From Clostridium liquoris (GTDB taxonomy: Bacteria; Bacillota; Clostridia; Clostridiales; Clostridiaceae): a DNA stretch of 52,346 nt. A model generated the notes under the pieces. That model did not search any database and was not told the DNA's origin. It saw nothing but the letters and a program-made list of their open reading frames with translations. The DNA is taken from contig NZ_PVXO01000058.1 of assembly GCF_002995785.1 (NCBI RefSeq), positions 1 through 52,346 on the forward strand. Direction: 5' to 3'. This document shows positions 49,468-52,346 of this stretch, piece by piece. The first letter of the stretch is position 1. The number at the start of each line of letters is the position of its first letter. The translations under genes and the position numbers were made by a program.

Positions 49468-50991
49468 TTAACATGAACCACAGTCAGTGCAGCTTTCACG
49501 GCTATGTTCTGTATGCTCTGTGGCATTAAATATTTTTCCACCTGCTGAATCAATATTTTTAACATCTTCTATAATGCTATTTAATAATTTGAATATTTTA
49601 GAAGATATTTGTTCAGCTTGTCTATAAAAGTTATTTGCAGCTTCAGAATCATTCTTTTCAATAGAATCTAGTGCTTTTTTACCAAGTTTATGAAAGTCTA
49701 AATGGATACTTCCCAGCTCTTTCCAACTTGGAAGTATTTTTGGATGTTCAACATTAATTGAATAATAAAAATGTCCAAAGGCACACTTAGTCCCATCTAA
49801 TTGAAGGGGATATACTTTCATTTCATCTATAGATCTTTTTAAATTAGCTAACCAATCTTTATGGGATTTTATTGCTTTTTCTAAATAAGTAATAAACTCT
49901 TTATTGGTTAATGAATGAGAGCTATTCTTTAAATGAGACATCATACTTTTAACTATTTCTGATAGATTAGCATCAATTTTAGAAATTTTTGATGCTTCTT
50001 CTGAACTTTCTACAGCACTATTATATATTTCTTCTGTCATGTTATTGAGTTTTTCAGCATCTGCAGTGGAGAGCTCCATTGCTTTATTAATTTCATTTGT
50101 GGAAACGCTAATACCACTAATGGAATTATTTAAAACTTTTATATCCTCTACGGTATGTCCTAAAAGATTAACATTTTCTTGTATAGTAGTTTTAACTGTA
50201 TCTATTTTTTCACTCATTTTATTTGTTTCAGATATTGTTTTGTCCATACTATTTTTACCGTCATTGGTGGCTTTATGTATATCTGACATTACTGATTTCA
50301 TACCATCAAGGTTTACCTTTGTATCATCTGCAAGTTTTCTAATCTCTTCGGCAACCACTGCAAACCCCTTACCATGTTCTCCTGCTCTAGCAGCTTCTAT
50401 GGAAGCATTAAGTGCCAAGAGATTTGTTTTTTCAGCTATTGAATTTACAACGCCTACAATGTCGCTAACCTTATTAGACATTTCAACCAAATTATCCATA
50501 TTACTACTCATTACATTTGCATTATTTACAACATTTCCTTTAATTGTACCAAGTTCCTCTATTTGATTTAGTCCTTCAGCATTACTTTGCATAAGATCTG
50601 TTGATGAACTTGAAATAGTGTTAAGGGTATTTGTTGCCTTAGTAATAGTTTCATTAACCCCATTCATACTGGCAGTGGTTTGTTCAACAATAGCCAAATT
50701 AGATTGACTAACATCAGACATTCCTTTAGAAAAATTGGTTAGTACATTAGATATATGGCTCATTTCAGAATCAAAATTACTTATGTTAGAACCTATTTCA
50801 ATAATTTTTTTTGCTGATTCAGCCAGACTAGCCTCGTTATCAAAAAGTTTGTCAAAATAATCAGATATTTTTATATGAATACCATACTTAATATCGGGTT
50901 TTTTAATAATTTGCCCCTTCATACGTTTGTCAACATAATCTATGATTTGTTCAGCTTCATAACAGGGCGCTTTTTTTGATCTAGTTAGCAT
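49468..50991 (-). CDS. Soluble chemoreceptor with CZB domain and Cys-rich tail
   Basis: A 507-aa methyl-accepting chemotaxis protein without any membrane helix. After a 70-residue N-terminal segment come the coiled-coil signalling domain with the hairpin tip ([40 protein letters not shown]) and a C-terminal zinc-binding CZB domain ([33 protein letters not shown]; three His and one Cys). The last residues, ESCTDCGSC, are an additional Cys cluster. CZB domains sense zinc or hypochlorite in other bacteria. Strong GGAGG site before ATG 50991. Monocistronic. Confidence 0.92.
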   Translation of the reverse strand: MLTRSKKAPCYEAEQIIDYVDKRMKGQIIKKPDIKYGIHIKISDYFDKLFDNEASLAESAKKIIEIGSNISNFDSEMSHISNVLTNFSKGMSDVSQSNLAIVEQTTASMNGVNETITKATNTLNTISSSSTDLMQSNAEGLNQIEELGTIKGNVVNNANVMSSNMDNLVEMSNKVSDIVGVVNSIAEKTNLLALNASIEAARAGEHGKGFAVVAEEIRKLADDTKVNLDGMKSVMSDIHKATNDGKNSMDKTISETNKMSEKIDTVKTTIQENVNLLGHTVEDIKVLNNSISGISVSTNEINKAMELSTADAEKLNNMTEEIYNSAVESSEEASKISKIDANLSEIVKSMMSHLKNSSHSLTNKEFITYLEKAIKSHKDWLANLKRSIDEMKVYPLQLDGTKCAFGHFYYSINVEHPKILPSWKELGSIHLDFHKLGKKALDSIEKNDSEAANNFYRQAEQISSKIFKLLNSIIEDVKNIDSAGGKIFNATEHTEHSRESCTDCGSC

Positions 50992-51282
50992 TAATTGGTT
51001 CCTCCTTAGAAGGTATTTTCTTTAGAATAATATTTACTAGTAAATCATACCATATGTCTTTAAGTAGTTCCAGTTATAAATTTCACAAGTTTCATGATTA
51101 TGTAAAAAGGGGTAGGGACAGTTATTAACTTTCAATTAACTTTCAGATTTTTAGACAAGCATTTTAGCAAAAAATTAATAACTGTCCCTTAGTTTCTTTA
51201 ATTACTGCCGTATTATTTACATCTATCATTAATTGATAGTATACTTATTACTTGGAGAGTACTAGTAGTATTTGAATAGATT
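50992..51282. other. Intergenic region with a palindromic repeat
   Basis: No gene. It holds the promoter side of the chemoreceptor gene (AT-rich, no clear hexamers chosen) and repeat copy 4. Confidence 0.4.
51115..51187. repeat. Palindromic repeat, copy 4 (73 bp, internal duplication)
   Basis: GGGACAGTTATTAACTTTC at the left and TTAATAACTGTCCC at the right, with core AGACAAGCATTTTAGC. Longer than the others because TTAACTTTCA is tandemly doubled (51125-51146). Confidence 0.8.
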
Positions 51283-52200
51283 ATGGAGAAAGCGAGTGAA
51301 AACACAGTGAAGTTTGAACCAAGGGTAAAAGGAATAGTACTTGCAATAACAGGAGCCATGCTATGGGGAGTATCAGGTACTGTTGCTCAATATTTATTTC
51401 AGGAAAAAGGATTTAGCGCGGAATGGCTTGTTGTTATTCGCCTTTTAGTATCAGGAATTATTTTGTTAGTATATTCTCTTATTAAAGGTGATAAAAATAT
51501 ATGGAAGGTATGGAAAACTAAACATGATCGCTTCAGTCTTGTATTCTATGGAATTGTAGGAATGATAGGTGTGCAGTATGCATATTTTGCTGCTATCAAA
51601 TATGGAAATGCGGCAACAGCAACTATACTTCAATATTTATCACCAGTAATAATCACCTGCTATTTAGCTATTCGTACTAGAAAGATGCCAAATTTTCGAG
51701 AGATTACGGCTATTGCCTTAGCTATGTTAGGTACATTTTTTATAATTACCAAAGGAGATATTAATAGCATATCCATTTCTAAATTAACATTATTTTGGGG
51801 CATTATTTCTGCTTTTGCAGCAGCTTTTTATACATTGTATCCACGATATTTACTTGCTAGATGGGGATCAATACTGACAGCTGGATGGGGGATGCTTATT
51901 GGCGGAATAGCTTTCAGTTTTATACATCAGCCTTGGGATTTTACAGGTGAGTGGAGTATTGGCTCCATAGCTGCTGTTATATTTGTAGTATTATTTGGAA
52001 CCATAATTGCCTTTTGCTGTTATCTTCAAAGTTTAAAATATATAAAACCAACGGAAGCGAGTGTGTTAGATTCTATGGAACCTTTATCTGCAGCTTTTCT
52101 ATCAATAGTATGGCTAAAAGTTCCACTGAGTATAGCAGAATGGTTTGGAACTATATGCATTATATCTACGGTTATAATTTTGTCTCGAGCAAAAGAATAG
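51283..52200 (+). CDS. EamA-family (drug/metabolite) transporter
   Basis: A 305-aa protein with ten helices in two EamA repeats (first about 14-150, GAMLWGVSGTVAQYLF...ATILQYLSPVIIT; second about 165-300, GTIIAFCCYLQSLKYIKPTEASVLDSMEPLSAAFLS). Such proteins export amino acids, metabolites or drugs; substrate unknown. ATG 51283 has no strong ribosome site nearby, which leaves the start a little uncertain. Repeat-end sequence follows its stop. Confidence 0.88.
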   Translation: MEKASENTVKFEPRVKGIVLAITGAMLWGVSGTVAQYLFQEKGFSAEWLVVIRLLVSGIILLVYSLIKGDKNIWKVWKTKHDRFSLVFYGIVGMIGVQYAYFAAIKYGNAATATILQYLSPVIITCYLAIRTRKMPNFREITAIALAMLGTFFIITKGDINSISISKLTLFWGIISAFAAAFYTLYPRYLLARWGSILTAGWGMLIGGIAFSFIHQPWDFTGEWSIGSIAAVIFVVLFGTIIAFCCYLQSLKYIKPTEASVLDSMEPLSAAFLSIVWLKVPLSIAEWFGTICIISTVIILSRAKE

Positions 52201-52203
52201 GAA

Positions 52204-52218
52204 TTGATAACCGTCCCC
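52204..52218 (-). repeat. Half copy of the repeat
   Basis: TTGATAACCGTCCCC directly after the EamA stop; the other end, if any, lies beyond recognition. Confidence 0.6.
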
Positions 52219-52267
52219 TACTTAGAGTATAATTTTAGTAGGCAAAAGTAGTAATAATTACTGCTTA

Positions 52268-52299
52268 AAAAATTAAAAGGAGATACAAAAAGTATCTCC
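52268..52299 (-). terminator. Terminator of a leftward gene beyond the window
   Basis: GGAGATAC (52279-52286) pairs with GTATCTCC (52292-52299). On the minus strand it is followed by CTTTTAATTTTTT, so it terminates transcription coming from the right. Confidence 0.75.
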
Positions 52300-52346
52300 C
52301 ACATACATAAAAAATCCATTATAATGTAAGTTGATATTACTATACA

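Noticed and set aside
50039-50566. 175-aa plus-strand frame inside the chemoreceptor gene
   Set aside because: Its serine/leucine-rich, hydrophobic content is what antisense reading of a coiled-coil MCP gives; no start signal.
1-52346. CRISPR arrays, tRNA or rRNA genes
   Set aside because: No regularly spaced direct repeats of 25-40 bp and no cloverleaf or rRNA signature seen. The dispersed 64-bp palindromes are too far apart to form an array.

Overview
The window is very AT-rich, with strong GGAGG-type ribosome binding sites, frequent TTG/GTG starts and strictly anaerobic enzymes (dissimilatory-type sulfite reductase, 2-oxoacid:ferredoxin oxidoreductase, NADH-peroxidase-type rubrerythrin, methionine gamma-lyase). 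This points to a proteolytic, amino-acid-fermenting Clostridium of the C. botulinum/C. sporogenes kind; the species is an inference. No rRNA, tRNA or CRISPR array was seen.

Layout. 1-2160: end of a rubrerythrin-like gene, then a small HesB/IscA-like gene split by a 1.53-kb IStron (group I intron fused to an IS605-type tnpB remnant). 2313-6618: a Crp-family regulator and a sulfite-reduction operon (FNT channel, asrA, asrB, asrC) with a consensus Crp-type site placed at -41.5 of its promoter. 6812-9073: hypF. 9340-11200: an intact IS200/IS605 element (tnpA and tnpB). 11240-19946: inositol-phosphatase-like gene, frameshifted msrC, YhaM-like exonuclease, two uncharacterised genes, a PQQ-sugar-dehydrogenase-like propeller protein, a small membrane protein and a MecA_N-type class B PBP. 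20081-21323: a RAYT transposase gene enclosed by inverted repeats. 21513-25035: an L,D-transpeptidase followed by truncated and fused gene fragments (coproporphyrinogen-oxidase-like tail, radical SAM, WG-repeat protein). 25316-32997: a sigma-54 activator, methionine gamma-lyase with a -24/-12 promoter, an NhaC antiporter and a four-subunit 2-oxoacid:ferredoxin oxidoreductase, together a likely methionine-fermentation locus. 33064-42040: YkgJ-like protein, glyoxalase, HD protein, folP, folB-folK fusion, DUF1653, a CHAP/NlpC-like secreted enzyme, a two-component system and an AbgT transporter. 42423-49378: DUF6483 protein and a LacI-controlled ABC sugar importer with a GH31 alpha-glucosidase. 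49468-52200: soluble CZB chemoreceptor and an EamA transporter.

The most striking non-coding signal is a dispersed palindromic repeat. Three copies are exactly 64 bp, a fourth is a 73-bp variant, and there is one composite and many half copies. All carry GGGGACAGTTA ends. The same end sequence forms the inverted repeats around the RAYT gene. I read this as an autonomous RAYT unit plus non-autonomous REP/MITE-like descendants, with gene erosion concentrated beside it.
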